A DNA stretch of 44,304 nt. It comes from CAYYHA01 sp964471535 (GTDB lineage: Bacteria > Myxococcota > Myxococcia > SLRQ01). How positions within the stretch are numbered: position 1 is the stretch's first letter; every line of letters starts with the position of its first letter. Below the pieces are notes generated by a model. That model had not been told where the DNA came from. It did no database searches and saw only the letters and a program-made list of their open reading frames with translations. The translations under genes and the position numbers were made by a program. The stretch spans positions 1-44,304 of the forward strand of contig CAYYHA010000009.1 in NCBI GenBank assembly GCA_964471535.1, read 5' to 3'. Of this stretch, positions 32,620 to 41,185 are shown piece by piece.

Positions 32620-34305
32620 ATGGCACAGCCCGGCGGCGCACCCGAGCTCTTCGAACCCGACGTCTTCGGCAAGTACTTCCTCTTGCAGCGGATGGCCGTC
32701 GGCGGCATGGCGGAGGTGATCCGCGCCAAGACGGTGGGGGCGGGCGGTTTCCAGAAGGAGCTGGTGATAAAGCGCATCCTGCCCCGCCTTGCCGCGAATC
32801 CGGACTTCGTGCGGATGCTGGTCAACGAGGCGAAGATCACCGTCGGCCTCAACCATCCCAACATCGCGCAGATCTACGAGCTCGGTCAGATCGACGGGCG
32901 CTGGTTCATGGCGATGGAGCTGGTCGATGGCGTGCAGCTCCGCGATCTGGTCGGGCTCCTTCGCGGCCGAGCATCGAGCCTGGGCGTCGACGAGGCGGTG
33001 TGGATCGTCTACGAGGCACTGAAGGGCCTCGACTACGCCCATCGGGTGACCGACCCCATGGGTGTGCCACTGGGCATCGTGCACTGTGACATCAGCCCCG
33101 ACAACATCATGGTCACCTACGACGGGTCGGTGAAGGTGGTGGACTTCGGCATCGCCCGAGCCGGCGCGGGCCTTTCCAACTACCGGCAAGGCCTGGTGAT
33201 GGGGAAGCTCAACTACCTGTCCCCCGAGCAGGCGACCGGCTCCGAGGTGGACCCGCGCACCGATGTCTATGCCGCGGGCGTGGTGCTCTACTACCTGCTC
33301 ACCGGCGCCTACCCCTACGGGCGCTTCGAGCGCCTCGAGGAGTTGGCACCGCTGGTGGCCGGCCGCATTCCCTACATCTCGGCACGGGAGCACGATGCGG
33401 CGATCCCCGCCGAGCTCGACGAGATCCTCGAGCGAGCCGTGCATCCCCAGCGCGAGGCCCGCTATCCCGATGCGCGCGCCTTCATGACCGCGCTCGAGGA
33501 CTTTCTCTATCCGACGCCCCACTCGCCGCTGCAGCAACACATCCGCCGGGAGCTCGAGCGTTCGTTTACCGCCGAGCGCGACCGCATGGCCCGGCTGCGG
33601 GCCAACGACGACGTCGTGATGAAGGTGCTCGCCGGCCGGGTGGATGGGCGCTACCAAGGCAACGAGCGACCGGATACGGCGCAGGTCCACGCCCTGCCGC
33701 CACGCCGCCCGGTAACCCGCGAGCCGTCGGGACAGATAGAGGCGCGGCCGGGGCGGCCCCGCCGGGTCCGATCGGGATGGGCGCCGTCACTGGCGCAGGT
33801 GGCGATCGTGCTCCTCCTCTCGGTGGGGCTTGCCGCCGTCTGGCACCTTCTGGGCGCGCGCCTCTTCGCGCCGGCCGGCGGCCTCCTCGTCGTCGACTCG
33901 GAGCCTCGGGGGGCGCGTGCCACCGTCGACGGCTCGCCGGTTCCCGGCGTGACGCCGCTGCTCCTCGAGGGGATGGACCTCGGCCGGGCGCACCAGGTCG
34001 CCTTGAGCCTCGAGGACTACGAACCGTGGCGAGGGACCACCGCGGGAGAAGGGGCGCCCTACGAGGTGCTCCGGGCGCGCCTTCGCCGCGCCTACGGCAC
34101 CCTCCATGTGGAATCGATCCCAGCTGGGGCAAAGGTCCTCCTCGATGGCGAGGCGCGGGGGCGAACGCCAGCCCGCCTCGAGAAGGTGGACCTGCGGGTG
34201 CCCCACAAGCTGACCTTGAAGAAGCGAGGCTTCGAGCTCGACGAGGTGATGATCGAGAACCTCGAGGACGGAGCCACGGTTCAGCGGCGGCTCCTGCGGC
34301 GCTGA
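32620..34305 (+). CDS. Transmembrane Ser/Thr protein kinase with PEGA repeats
   Basis: The 561-residue product is a PknB-type (Hanks) kinase. The kinase domain covers about residues 17-297: Gly-rich loop MAVGGMAEV, catalytic Lys51 (VIKR), Glu70, catalytic loop IVHCDISPDN (155-162), DFG at 175-177 and SPEQ at 201-204. The usual HRD is HCD here, so the Arg that contacts the activation-loop phosphate is missing; the catalytic Asp157 and Asn162 remain. A basic linker leads to one membrane helix (about 391-411) and then two PEGA-like beta repeats outside (VDSEPRGARATVDG and VESIPAGAKVLLDG). Such kinases are numerous in Myxococcota. Signal and targets are unknown. Confidence 0.94.
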   Translation: MAQPGGAPELFEPDVFGKYFLLQRMAVGGMAEVIRAKTVGAGGFQKELVIKRILPRLAANPDFVRMLVNEAKITVGLNHPNIAQIYELGQIDGRWFMAMELVDGVQLRDLVGLLRGRASSLGVDEAVWIVYEALKGLDYAHRVTDPMGVPLGIVHCDISPDNIMVTYDGSVKVVDFGIARAGAGLSNYRQGLVMGKLNYLSPEQATGSEVDPRTDVYAAGVVLYYLLTGAYPYGRFERLEELAPLVAGRIPYISAREHDAAIPAELDEILERAVHPQREARYPDARAFMTALEDFLYPTPHSPLQQHIRRELERSFTAERDRMARLRANDDVVMKVLAGRVDGRYQGNERPDTAQVHALPPRRPVTREPSGQIEARPGRPRRVRSGWAPSLAQVAIVLLLSVGLAAVWHLLGARLFAPAGGLLVVDSEPRGARATVDGSPVPGVTPLLLEGMDLGRAHQVALSLEDYEPWRGTTAGEGAPYEVLRARLRRAYGTLHVESIPAGAKVLLDGEARGRTPARLEKVDLRVPHKLTLKKRGFELDEVMIENLEDGATVQRRLLRR

Positions 34306-34340
34306 CGAGGCGAGGCGGACGAGGCGAGGCGGACGAGGCG
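34304..34340. repeat. 14-bp tandem repeat after the kinase stop
   Basis: GACGAGGCGAGGCG occurs twice (34304-34317 and 34318-34331), followed by a partial third copy to 34340. The repeat begins within the kinase stop codon and ends just before a pair of hairpins. Confidence 0.75.
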
Positions 34341-34344
34341 CCCT

Positions 34345-34389
34345 GTGGGCAAGGCCCACCCCTAGCCCGGCGGTGGGCCGGGGCTAGGG
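34345..34389. terminator. Two hairpins between convergent kinase and CarD-like genes
   Basis: GTGGGC-AAG-GCCCAC (34345-34359) is a perfect 6-bp stem. Next to it CCCTAGCCC (34360-34368) pairs with GGGCTAGGG (34381-34389), a perfect 9-bp stem overlapping the end of the minus-strand gene. No U-run is present. The position suggests a bidirectional terminator. Confidence 0.5.
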
Positions 34390-34871
34390 AATGCCCGGTC
34401 CGAGTCCAGCCCGTGTGCCTGGTGGAGCCGATCCACCAGCGAGGCGACCGGTTCGCCTAGGACCAGAGCGATCTCCCCCACGACGAGGTCCTCGAGCGTT
34501 TGCTGCAGCGCGGCGTCCTCCTCTTCCTGCCGGTAGAGCCGGTGGAGGAGGCGGGCGGCCCGGGCGGGCGAGGCGCAGCGAGCACTGCCGTGCCGCCGCG
34601 CCTCTTCCTCCGCCCAGGCGACGAGCCTCGACGGATCGGTCGATTCGAGGGCCGCGAGCAGCTCCCGTGCCTCTGCCAGTGAAAGGGCGGGCCGCAGGTG
34701 CTCGGCTGCCATCGAGACGGGGATGAGCACGACGACCTCGCTCTGGAAGGCGACCGTCACGTACTCCACGCGCACGCCGTCGCCCCGGACGCGCACCTCG
34801 AGACCCACCACCTCTCCGGCTCCGTGGGGCTGCATGACCACCTTGCGGCCGGGCTCGAGCCACGCGTCCAT
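34362..34871 (-). CDS. CarD/CdnL-family transcription regulator-like protein
   Basis: The 169-residue product begins MDAWLEPGRKVVMQPHGAGE, then VVGLEVRVRGDGVRVEYVTV and AFQSEVVVLIPVSMAAEHLR. This follows the CarD_CdnL_TRCF pattern (GDKVVYPxHGVGEV... followed by a 'VPVxxAxxxGLRPL'-like segment) that binds the RNA polymerase beta subunit. The remaining about 105 residues are helical, as in CdnL. In Myxococcus xanthus CdnL stabilises open complexes at rRNA and other promoters. Here the similarity is moderate, and the LRPALS element is recognisable. AAGGA precedes the ATG at 6 nt. It is divergent from the Fe-S oxidoreductase gene. Confidence 0.78.
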   Translation of the reverse strand: MDAWLEPGRKVVMQPHGAGEVVGLEVRVRGDGVRVEYVTVAFQSEVVVLIPVSMAAEHLRPALSLAEARELLAALESTDPSRLVAWAEEEARRHGSARCASPARAARLLHRLYRQEEEDAALQQTLEDLVVGEIALVLGEPVASLVDRLHQAHGLDSDRAFPSPGPPPG

Positions 34872-35215
34872 CGAGTCCTTCAGCGTAGCACGCCGCAGTG
34901 CGGTGGGGAGCAGCGGGCGGATCCCTAGGGGAAGTCCGGGAGCCGGCCGGGGATCTGCGCACGGGGGCACCTGCCACGCGCCTTGATGCAGGGCGTTACC
35001 AACGCTAAGGTGCGCCGCCCGGCCCGCTCGGGCTGGATGGTCCTCCACGCCGCTTTCCGGCGTCGGTCTTCCCCGCCTCGACGCTCGGTCTCCCCACGGC
35101 TCGGCCGGGCGCGTCCCCGCAGCTTCGACCCCCTGTCCGGAAAACAGAGTTCGGCGAGTCGGTACCGCCAAACGTCATCCCACAACCACCGTCCCGCGCA
35201 ACTTCGGAGGCACGG
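34872..35215. other. Divergent promoter region of CarD-like and Fe-S oxidoreductase genes
   Basis: This 344-bp gap contains a short palindrome GCGTT-ACC-AACGC (34993-35005) that could be an operator, and a moderately AT-richer patch near 35138-35185. I see no clear promoter hexamers and no gene. Confidence 0.4.
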
Positions 35216-37303
35216 ATGAATCCAGTCGTCATGGGCCTGCTGCTGCTCGCGGCCCTCGCTTTCTTCGGGTTCACCATGCAGCATCGCATCCGGCTCTTGC
35301 TGGCGATGCGCAGGAACGAGGTCCGTTGGGACCGCACCAGCGAGCGCGCCGAAGGGCTGGTGAAGTTCGGTCTCGGCCAGGCGCGCATGGTGCAGAAGCC
35401 GGATACCCGGGCCGGTCTCGCCCACATCTTCATCTTCGCCGGCTTCATGGTCGTCTCCATCCGGACGATCACCCTCATGGCTCAAGGCTTCGACGCCGAC
35501 TTCCACCTGCCCGGCTTCGGGCGGCCGGGCCTGCTCGGCGATGCCTACGCCGCGGTGAAGGAGGTCGTGAGCGTGCTCGTGCTCATGGGGGTGGCCGGCT
35601 TCCTCCACCGGCGCCTGGTGCTGAAGACCGAGCGCTCGGAGCCCAACCTCTCCCGAGAGGCGCTGGGGATCCTCGCGATGATCGCCTACCTGATGATCTC
35701 GGACCTGGGCATCGACGGGGCACGGATCGCGATGGGGCTCGAGGAGCCCGGCTCGCCCATCGGCGCGCTGGCGGCCGCGGTCTACGGCCTCCTCGGCATC
35801 GATCCGGATGGCCGGGTGATGATGGTCGCCCACCACTTCTTCTTCTGGACGCACGTGGCGGCGGTGCTGGTCTTCCTTAACTTCCTACCCCTCGGCAAGC
35901 ACTTCCACGTCATCACCGGCCTTCCCAACGTCTACTTCAAGCGCCTGGGTCCGAAGGCGAAGCTGAAGACCCTGGATCTGGAGAACGAGGAGTTCTACGG
36001 GGCGGCGAAGGTCGACGACCTGCACTGGAAGAACCTCCTCGACGTGTATTCCTGCACCGAGTGCGGGCGCTGCCTGACCCACTGCCCCACCTACGTCACC
36101 GCCAAGCCGCTCACCCACAAGGGCCTCAACATGGCCATCAAGCGGCACGTGTACGAGAACAGCGAGAAGCTCATCGGGCCCACCGCCTGGAGGCCGGGGC
36201 TGCCGCTGGTGCGGGCGGCCGAGGACAGGGATCTGCCGCCGCTCAACTCGGAGGAGGTCATCGACGACGAGACCGCCTGGGCGTGCACCACCTGCGGGTG
36301 GTGCGAGCAGGCCTGTCCCGTCTTCATCGAGAACGTGCCGCGCATCGTCGACATGCGCCGGAACCTGGTGATGGTGGAGGCGCGCATCCCGCCTGAGCTT
36401 GCGACCACCTTCAAGAACGTGGAGAGCCAGAGCAACCCCTGGGGGGTGGCCGCGGCAGACCGGGATGCGTGGACCGAGCAGCTCGACTTCGAGATCCCCC
36501 GGGCAGGGGAGACCAACGATTGGGAATACCTCTACTACGTCGGCTGCGCTGGTGCCTTCGACGATCGCGCCAAGAAGATCACCCTCGCCAACGCGCGCAT
36601 CTTCCACGAGGCCGGGGTGAAGTTCGCCATCCTCGGCAAGGAGGAAACCTGCAACGGCGATCAGGTGCGCCGCGCCGGCAACGAGTACCTCTACCAGATC
36701 CTGGCGCAGAACCTCATCGAGACGCTGAACAAGTACGAGGTCCGGAAGATCATCGCCAACTGCCCCCACTGCTTCAACGTCCTCCTCAATGAGTACCCGG
36801 ATCTGGGCGGCCACTACGAGGTGATCCACCACTCGGAGCTCATCGCCCAGCTCATTCGGGACAAGCGCATCGAGACGGACCCCAGCCGCTGGGAGGGCGG
36901 CACGATCACCTACCACGACGCCTGCTACCTCGGTCGCCTCAACGATCGCTACGAGGCGCCGCGGGAGAGCCTCGAGCGGGCCACCGGGCTTCCCGTCGTC
37001 GAGATGGAGCGAAGCGGTCCCCAGAGCTTCTGCTGCGGCGCCGGTGGCGCCCGCATGTGGATGGAGGAGCAGATCGGCACGCGCATCAACCAGGAGCGTG
37101 TGGCCGAAGCCTACGAGACCGGCGCGGACGTGGTGGCGACCGCCTGCCCCTTCTGCCAGACGATGGTGAAGGACGGCATCGCCGAGCTGGGCCACGAGGA
37201 GGAGATGCGCACGTTCGACGTGGCCGAGATCGTCGCCGAGACGCTGGTCGAGACGCGGCGGGCCGCGCCGCCCGAACCGGAAGAGGCCGAAGCGGCGGAG
37301 TAG
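35216..37303 (+). CDS. Membrane haem b/Fe-S oxidoreductase, ETF:menaquinone oxidoreductase type
   Basis: The 695-residue protein has an N-terminal membrane part with about five helices (residues 5-22, 66-90, 115-135, 148-165, 203-225). Candidate haem His are at 70, 206-207, 213, 229 and 231, like the NarI/HdrE gamma fold. Two [4Fe-4S] motifs follow: CTECGRCLTHCP (280-290) and CTTCGWCEQACPVF (357-367). Two CCG-type domains then occur, with YVGCAGAFD, ETCNGDQVRRAGNE and NCPHCFN, then HDACYLGR, FCCGAGGARMW and ACPFCQTM. This architecture matches HdrD-like Fe-S oxidoreductases that pass electrons from ETF to menaquinone. No etfAB is in the window. GGAGG precedes the ATG. Confidence 0.9.
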   Translation: MNPVVMGLLLLAALAFFGFTMQHRIRLLLAMRRNEVRWDRTSERAEGLVKFGLGQARMVQKPDTRAGLAHIFIFAGFMVVSIRTITLMAQGFDADFHLPGFGRPGLLGDAYAAVKEVVSVLVLMGVAGFLHRRLVLKTERSEPNLSREALGILAMIAYLMISDLGIDGARIAMGLEEPGSPIGALAAAVYGLLGIDPDGRVMMVAHHFFFWTHVAAVLVFLNFLPLGKHFHVITGLPNVYFKRLGPKAKLKTLDLENEEFYGAAKVDDLHWKNLLDVYSCTECGRCLTHCPTYVTAKPLTHKGLNMAIKRHVYENSEKLIGPTAWRPGLPLVRAAEDRDLPPLNSEEVIDDETAWACTTCGWCEQACPVFIENVPRIVDMRRNLVMVEARIPPELATTFKNVESQSNPWGVAAADRDAWTEQLDFEIPRAGETNDWEYLYYVGCAGAFDDRAKKITLANARIFHEAGVKFAILGKEETCNGDQVRRAGNEYLYQILAQNLIETLNKYEVRKIIANCPHCFNVLLNEYPDLGGHYEVIHHSELIAQLIRDKRIETDPSRWEGGTITYHDACYLGRLNDRYEAPRESLERATGLPVVEMERSGPQSFCCGAGGARMWMEEQIGTRINQERVAEAYETGADVVATACPFCQTMVKDGIAELGHEEEMRTFDVAEIVAETLVETRRAAPPEPEEAEAAE

Positions 37304-37312
37304 CTCGCAGGG

Positions 37313-37353
37313 CCCGGGTCCCGCCTGCGGCGGGTGCACGGTTCGGACCCGGG
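37313..37353 (+). terminator. Nested hairpin after the Fe-S oxidoreductase gene
   Basis: CCCGGGTC (37313-37320) pairs exactly with GACCCGGG (37346-37353). Inside, CCCGCC-TGC-GGCGGG (37320-37334) forms a second perfect stem; the two share base 37320, so they are partly alternative. They lie 10 bp past the stop. No U-run. Confidence 0.4.
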
Positions 37354-37554
37354 GGGTCGCGTGTGAGCCCACCGCGCTGGCCCGCGGCCCGGCCAACGCC
37401 GGCAGGCTTCTTCGGCGACGCTCGGCCCGTCTAACTCGTGCGACTCGGGCGCGGGCTGGCAAAGTGGCAGACGAGCGCACTATGCTCGAACGATGCGCTC
37501 CGGGGAGGGCGAGCCTGGGCCTGGCGGTATCGGCTGCCCGAAGGGCAGGTGGCG

Positions 37555-39531
37555 GTGAAGCCGCTCGGAGGCTACCGGCTCGTTCGGCCGATCGCCAGGG
37601 GTGGCATGGCCGAGGTCTGGCTCGCCGAAGCGCACTCGGGGCAGCGGGTGGCGCTGAAGCGGATTCGCCGCGATCGGCTGGGCGAACCGGGCTTCGTTCC
37701 GCTCTTTCTGCGTGAGGCCGAGATCGCGCTGCAGGTCGACCACGGGAACATCGCGAAGGTGTTCGGATTCGGGGAGCACGAGGGGGAGTACTTCCTGGTC
37801 ATGGAGTACGTCGATGGGGTCACGCTCTCGGAGATCGTCGCTGCGGCGCAGCGCCAAGGCCGGCGCCTGGATCCGCTGTTCTCCGCCTACGTGGTCGCTG
37901 TACTCGCTCGGGCCCTGCACCATCTGCACACGCTTCCCGACCCAGAGACGGGGCAGGCGCAAGGCCTCGTCCACCGCGACGTCTCCCCCCAGAACCTCAT
38001 GGTTGGCTTCGACGGGCAGGTGAAGCTCGTCGATTTTGGGATCGCCAAGGGACGCACCTCACAGAACCTCACCGAGCGCAACATGGTCCGAGGGAAGTTC
38101 CAGTACTTCTCACCGGAACAGGTGCGCCGCGAGCCGCTCGACGGGCGAAGCGATGTCTTCGCCTGCGGCGTGTTGCTCTTCGAACTGTGCACCGGCCGGC
38201 TGCCCTTCGAAGGGGCGCTCCTCGAAGTGGTGGATCGCATCGCCAGGGAGGACCTTCCCGTCCCGTCGCAGGTGAACCCCGAAATCGACCCGGCGCTCGA
38301 AGAGATCCTGTCCAAGGCGATGGCACCCAAGGAGCGGCGCTATCGCACGGCGGCAGCCTTGGAAGAAGAGTTGCTGGCGTGGGTACGTGGCCGGGCGCCG
38401 GGCTACGGCGAGCGAGAGGTGGCTGCAACGCTGCGCTCCCTGCGGAAGGCGCCGGCAGCCGAGGGTGCATCGGCAGGCGGCGCGACCCAAGCGGGCGGCG
38501 AGCGGAGGACTGCCCGTTTGCACAAGCTCCTCAGGCCAGAGGTCCTCTTAGCTGCGGCGGGGCTGCTCTTCGCGGTGTTTCTCGCGTGGTGGATCGTCGG
38601 CGAGCCCAGTGTCCCTCCGGACCGCTCGCGAGCACCGCCGGAGGGCGCCCGGGCTCCACCCTCCCCGCTCGGGTCCAAGCCGGTGGCGGGCCGCTCCCCA
38701 ACCGCAGCGGCTTCCTCCGACGAGCGGGCCGTTTCGAGCACGCCCTCCGAGACCGTGCCGCACCTGCCGGAAAGCGCACCCGTCTCGGGCAACGCGGGCG
38801 GCGTTCCAGCGACAGGCGCGGTGGCGGGCAGCAGAGAGGCCGCCGTTGGCGCCTGGGTCCCGGCAGTCCGGCGGCGTCACGTGCGCCTCGAGGACGTCAC
38901 GGTGCCAGACCGACTCCTGCCCGCGGTCGCGATCACGCTGAACGACCCCGGAGCCTGGCACCTTCGCGTCTCCAAGGGGATTCGAACCGGAAGGCAGGTG
39001 GGGGAGCTCTTTCGCACGGTCCATCTGCAAGCTGCCTTCGACGGGTCCGGCAGCCTGCAGGGACTCGAGCTTCGACCCCCGCCCAATGACCCGGTGGTGG
39101 TAGAGGTGCCGCAGGCGCCTGCAACGTTCCGAACGGTGCTCCTCGACATGAACCCCTGCACCGACAACCGGGGCAGCGCGTGGGTGGAGGGGTGCGCGGA
39201 AGGAGCTGCCTGTCTCCGACCCACCGCGCGGTGGCGGCGCCTCGCCAGGGTCCAGGGTGCCGAGAACTGCGCCGAGGCCGCTGCGCTGCCGGTGCCGACG
39301 TTCGCCACCGGCGCGTTCAGGGAGGTCCGGGTGCGAGGGATCGACTGGATCTGGATGACCACCGCCGGCCCCCACAAGCGGCAGCTCCTGACCCAGGGCC
39401 GGTGGGCGGGGCCGCTCGTCGGAGATCGCGTCTACTTGGTCCGCCCCGCCTGGAGCGTTCGCGCCGAGACGCCAAGGGCCTTCGTTCTCGAGTTTCGCAG
39501 GCGGTCGCACGGTCGCACCGGCCTGCGCTGA
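37555..39531 (+). CDS. Transmembrane Ser/Thr protein kinase with unassigned Cys-containing outer domain
   Basis: The 658-residue product is a Hanks-type kinase. It has the Gly-rich loop IARGGMAEVWLAE, Lys35 (VALKR), a complete HRD (140-142, GLVHRDVSPQN), DFG at 160-162 and the FSPEQ element. One membrane helix follows at about 324-346, then a Pro/Ser/Ala linker and an extracytoplasmic region of about 190 residues. This region has four Cys (PCTDNRG, EGCAEGAAC, AENCAEA) that may form two disulfides; it is not PEGA, TPR or WD40, and I do not recognise it. The start is uncertain: GTG 37555 has AAGGG at 9 nt, and the open frame extends to a GTG at 37438. Confidence 0.9.
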   Translation: MKPLGGYRLVRPIARGGMAEVWLAEAHSGQRVALKRIRRDRLGEPGFVPLFLREAEIALQVDHGNIAKVFGFGEHEGEYFLVMEYVDGVTLSEIVAAAQRQGRRLDPLFSAYVVAVLARALHHLHTLPDPETGQAQGLVHRDVSPQNLMVGFDGQVKLVDFGIAKGRTSQNLTERNMVRGKFQYFSPEQVRREPLDGRSDVFACGVLLFELCTGRLPFEGALLEVVDRIAREDLPVPSQVNPEIDPALEEILSKAMAPKERRYRTAAALEEELLAWVRGRAPGYGEREVAATLRSLRKAPAAEGASAGGATQAGGERRTARLHKLLRPEVLLAAAGLLFAVFLAWWIVGEPSVPPDRSRAPPEGARAPPSPLGSKPVAGRSPTAAASSDERAVSSTPSETVPHLPESAPVSGNAGGVPATGAVAGSREAAVGAWVPAVRRRHVRLEDVTVPDRLLPAVAITLNDPGAWHLRVSKGIRTGRQVGELFRTVHLQAAFDGSGSLQGLELRPPPNDPVVVEVPQAPATFRTVLLDMNPCTDNRGSAWVEGCAEGAACLRPTARWRRLARVQGAENCAEAAALPVPTFATGAFREVRVRGIDWIWMTTAGPHKRQLLTQGRWAGPLVGDRVYLVRPAWSVRAETPRAFVLEFRRRSHGRTGLR

Positions 39532-39615
39532 CGCACCTGGCCGCTCGCCTCAGGTGCCGACCCGCGAGGCATCCCACCCCATCCGCTCCCTGGGCGAAGC
39601 TGGTAAAAGGGGTCT

Positions 39616-41115
39616 GTGCGACGCGGCGGATCCCTGTTGCTCCTCCTCGCGGCGACGGCCTGCCACCTCGATCCCTGTGGGGGCGGTGAAGGCGCCGAGC
39701 TCTTGGTGCTGCGGCCGCGGGCCGAGCTCGCCGAGGGTTCGCAGGCCCGGCCGGGACACGCGATCGTCCCCGAGGCGATGGCCACCGACAGCGACCTCGA
39801 GGGCCGAGTCGTCGTGGTCACCCGTGAGGCGGAGGGCGCCATCACCTACCTTGCCCGCTACGGTCACGGGTGGGTGCTCGAGCCGGTGGCCGAGGCGGGC
39901 ATCGGCGGGGTGGCCCTCGACCATCTCCCGGACTACGGGGAGGCGCTGGTCGCAGCCATCGTCGAGCGGGTGGAGAGCGACAGCGAGCCCGCCGTGGGCC
40001 CGGTGGATGCCCCGGACGTGCTCGAGCCGGGCGAGGGCGTGCTGCTCCTCGCCCGGCGTCGTGCTCCCAAGCTCTGGCGCCGCCGGCCCATTGCCGCCCG
40101 GGCCCTGAACCCGGCGCTTCGGGCCGGACCGAAGGAGACGGTGCACCTGGTCTTTCTGCAGCGCACCACCGATGGGTACGCGGTGCGCTACGTGGAGACC
40201 GACGGCATCGTCACTCGGGTCGAGGAGATCGGCCGCACCACCGTGCGACACACCCCGCGCCTCGCCTTGCGGGATGGACTGCCAATCGTGCTGTGGCAGG
40301 GCTCGGATGGGCGGCTCCGCCTCGCCCGTGCCAACGAACGGCTCGCGTTCGACTCCGAGGTGCTACCGGCCGATCGCTTTGGCGCATCGCCGGCGTCGCC
40401 GGAAGGCTTCGACTTCGCGGTGGGGACGGACGGGCGGATCCTCGTCGCATGGCTCCGCTCCGTCGATGGGGCAACGGTGTCGGTGGGGCAGCGCACGCTC
40501 GAGGTGCCGCCAGAGGTGCAGCACGGCGGTCGCCTGCTCCTCGTCGGCGGGTGGAGCCGCGCGCCGCGCGTTCGGTGGGTCGCCGCGCTGCCCGGAGGCG
40601 GTGAATTCGTGAGTCTCGACCTCGAAGCTGCACCGCTGCGTCTCGTCGTGGCCGCCGGCGGTGCCGGTGCGGCGGCGGAGTGGACCGGCGACGGCTTCGC
40701 CGTGCACAGCGAGGTGCCCGGCCGGGTGCTGCTCGGCGGCGTCGCGGGGCGGGCGGCGGTCTTCGCCACGGAGGCGCGCCTGTGGGTCGTTCCCTTGTCC
40801 GGCGAGCAGGAAGCCGCCGGAGGCGGTGCGGTGCCGCCGGATGGGTCCGCCGCAGAAACGAAGCGGGCGGACGGCAGCGCGACAACGGGAGCGGCCGGCT
40901 CGGCGGCAGATGCGGCCGGGGCGAAGCCCGGCGGGGCAGCAGCGGCGCCCCGGCCCTCCCCGGTCCGATCCAAGCCGGCAGGTACCCCCGTGGGAACGGC
41001 GACTCCGGGAGAGGCGGCCGCACCGGCGCCCGGCTCGGCCCCCTCTCCCGCGGCGGCAGCCCGTGCCGCGCCCGATCGGTCGACCGCGCGCGATGTGCCG
41101 GCTCCACCGCCCTGA
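39616..41115 (+). CDS. Predicted lipoprotein, unknown function
   Basis: The 499-residue product starts with GTG after AAAGGGG and has a lipoprotein signal (MRRGGSLLLLLAATAC, Cys 16). Residues about 25-395 look like repeated beta blades (for example VHLVFLQRTTDGYAVRYVET, IVLWQGSDGRLRLARANERL and ILVAWLRSVDGATVSVGQRT), suggesting a beta-propeller-like fold, although no family is recognised. From about 395 to the end it is Ala/Pro/Gly/Ser low complexity. It follows the second kinase by 84 bp on the same strand and may be cotranscribed with it. Confidence 0.75.
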   Translation: MRRGGSLLLLLAATACHLDPCGGGEGAELLVLRPRAELAEGSQARPGHAIVPEAMATDSDLEGRVVVVTREAEGAITYLARYGHGWVLEPVAEAGIGGVALDHLPDYGEALVAAIVERVESDSEPAVGPVDAPDVLEPGEGVLLLARRRAPKLWRRRPIAARALNPALRAGPKETVHLVFLQRTTDGYAVRYVETDGIVTRVEEIGRTTVRHTPRLALRDGLPIVLWQGSDGRLRLARANERLAFDSEVLPADRFGASPASPEGFDFAVGTDGRILVAWLRSVDGATVSVGQRTLEVPPEVQHGGRLLLVGGWSRAPRVRWVAALPGGGEFVSLDLEAAPLRLVVAAGGAGAAAEWTGDGFAVHSEVPGRVLLGGVAGRAAVFATEARLWVVPLSGEQEAAGGGAVPPDGSAAETKRADGSATTGAAGSAADAAGAKPGGAAAAPRPSPVRSKPAGTPVGTATPGEAAAPAPGSAPSPAAAARAAPDRSTARDVPAPPP

Positions 41116-41116
41116 G

Positions 41117-41173
41117 CCCGGCGTCGATGGCGCCGGGACGGTGGCGACCTGGGGCGAGGGTAGGGCCGCCACC
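41117..41173. terminator. Two GC hairpins between convergent lipoprotein gene and nadA
   Basis: CCCGGCG (41117-41123) pairs with CGCCGGG (41131-41137), and GGTGGCG (41140-41146) pairs with CGCCACC (41167-41173); both stems are perfect 7-mers. They fill the 70-bp gap between the ends at 41115 and 41186. No U-run. Confidence 0.45.
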
Positions 41174-41185
41174 ACTCCCCCCCGC

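Noticed and set aside
35885..37480. Minus-strand open frame opposite the Fe-S oxidoreductase
   Set aside because: The plus-strand gene has intact Fe-S and CCG motifs; the antisense frame is a GC artefact.
38975..38995. GATTCGAACC, the reverse complement of a tRNA T-loop (GGTTCGAATC)
   Set aside because: The flanking bases do not pair as a T-stem, no acceptor or anticodon arm is found, and the site lies in the second kinase gene.
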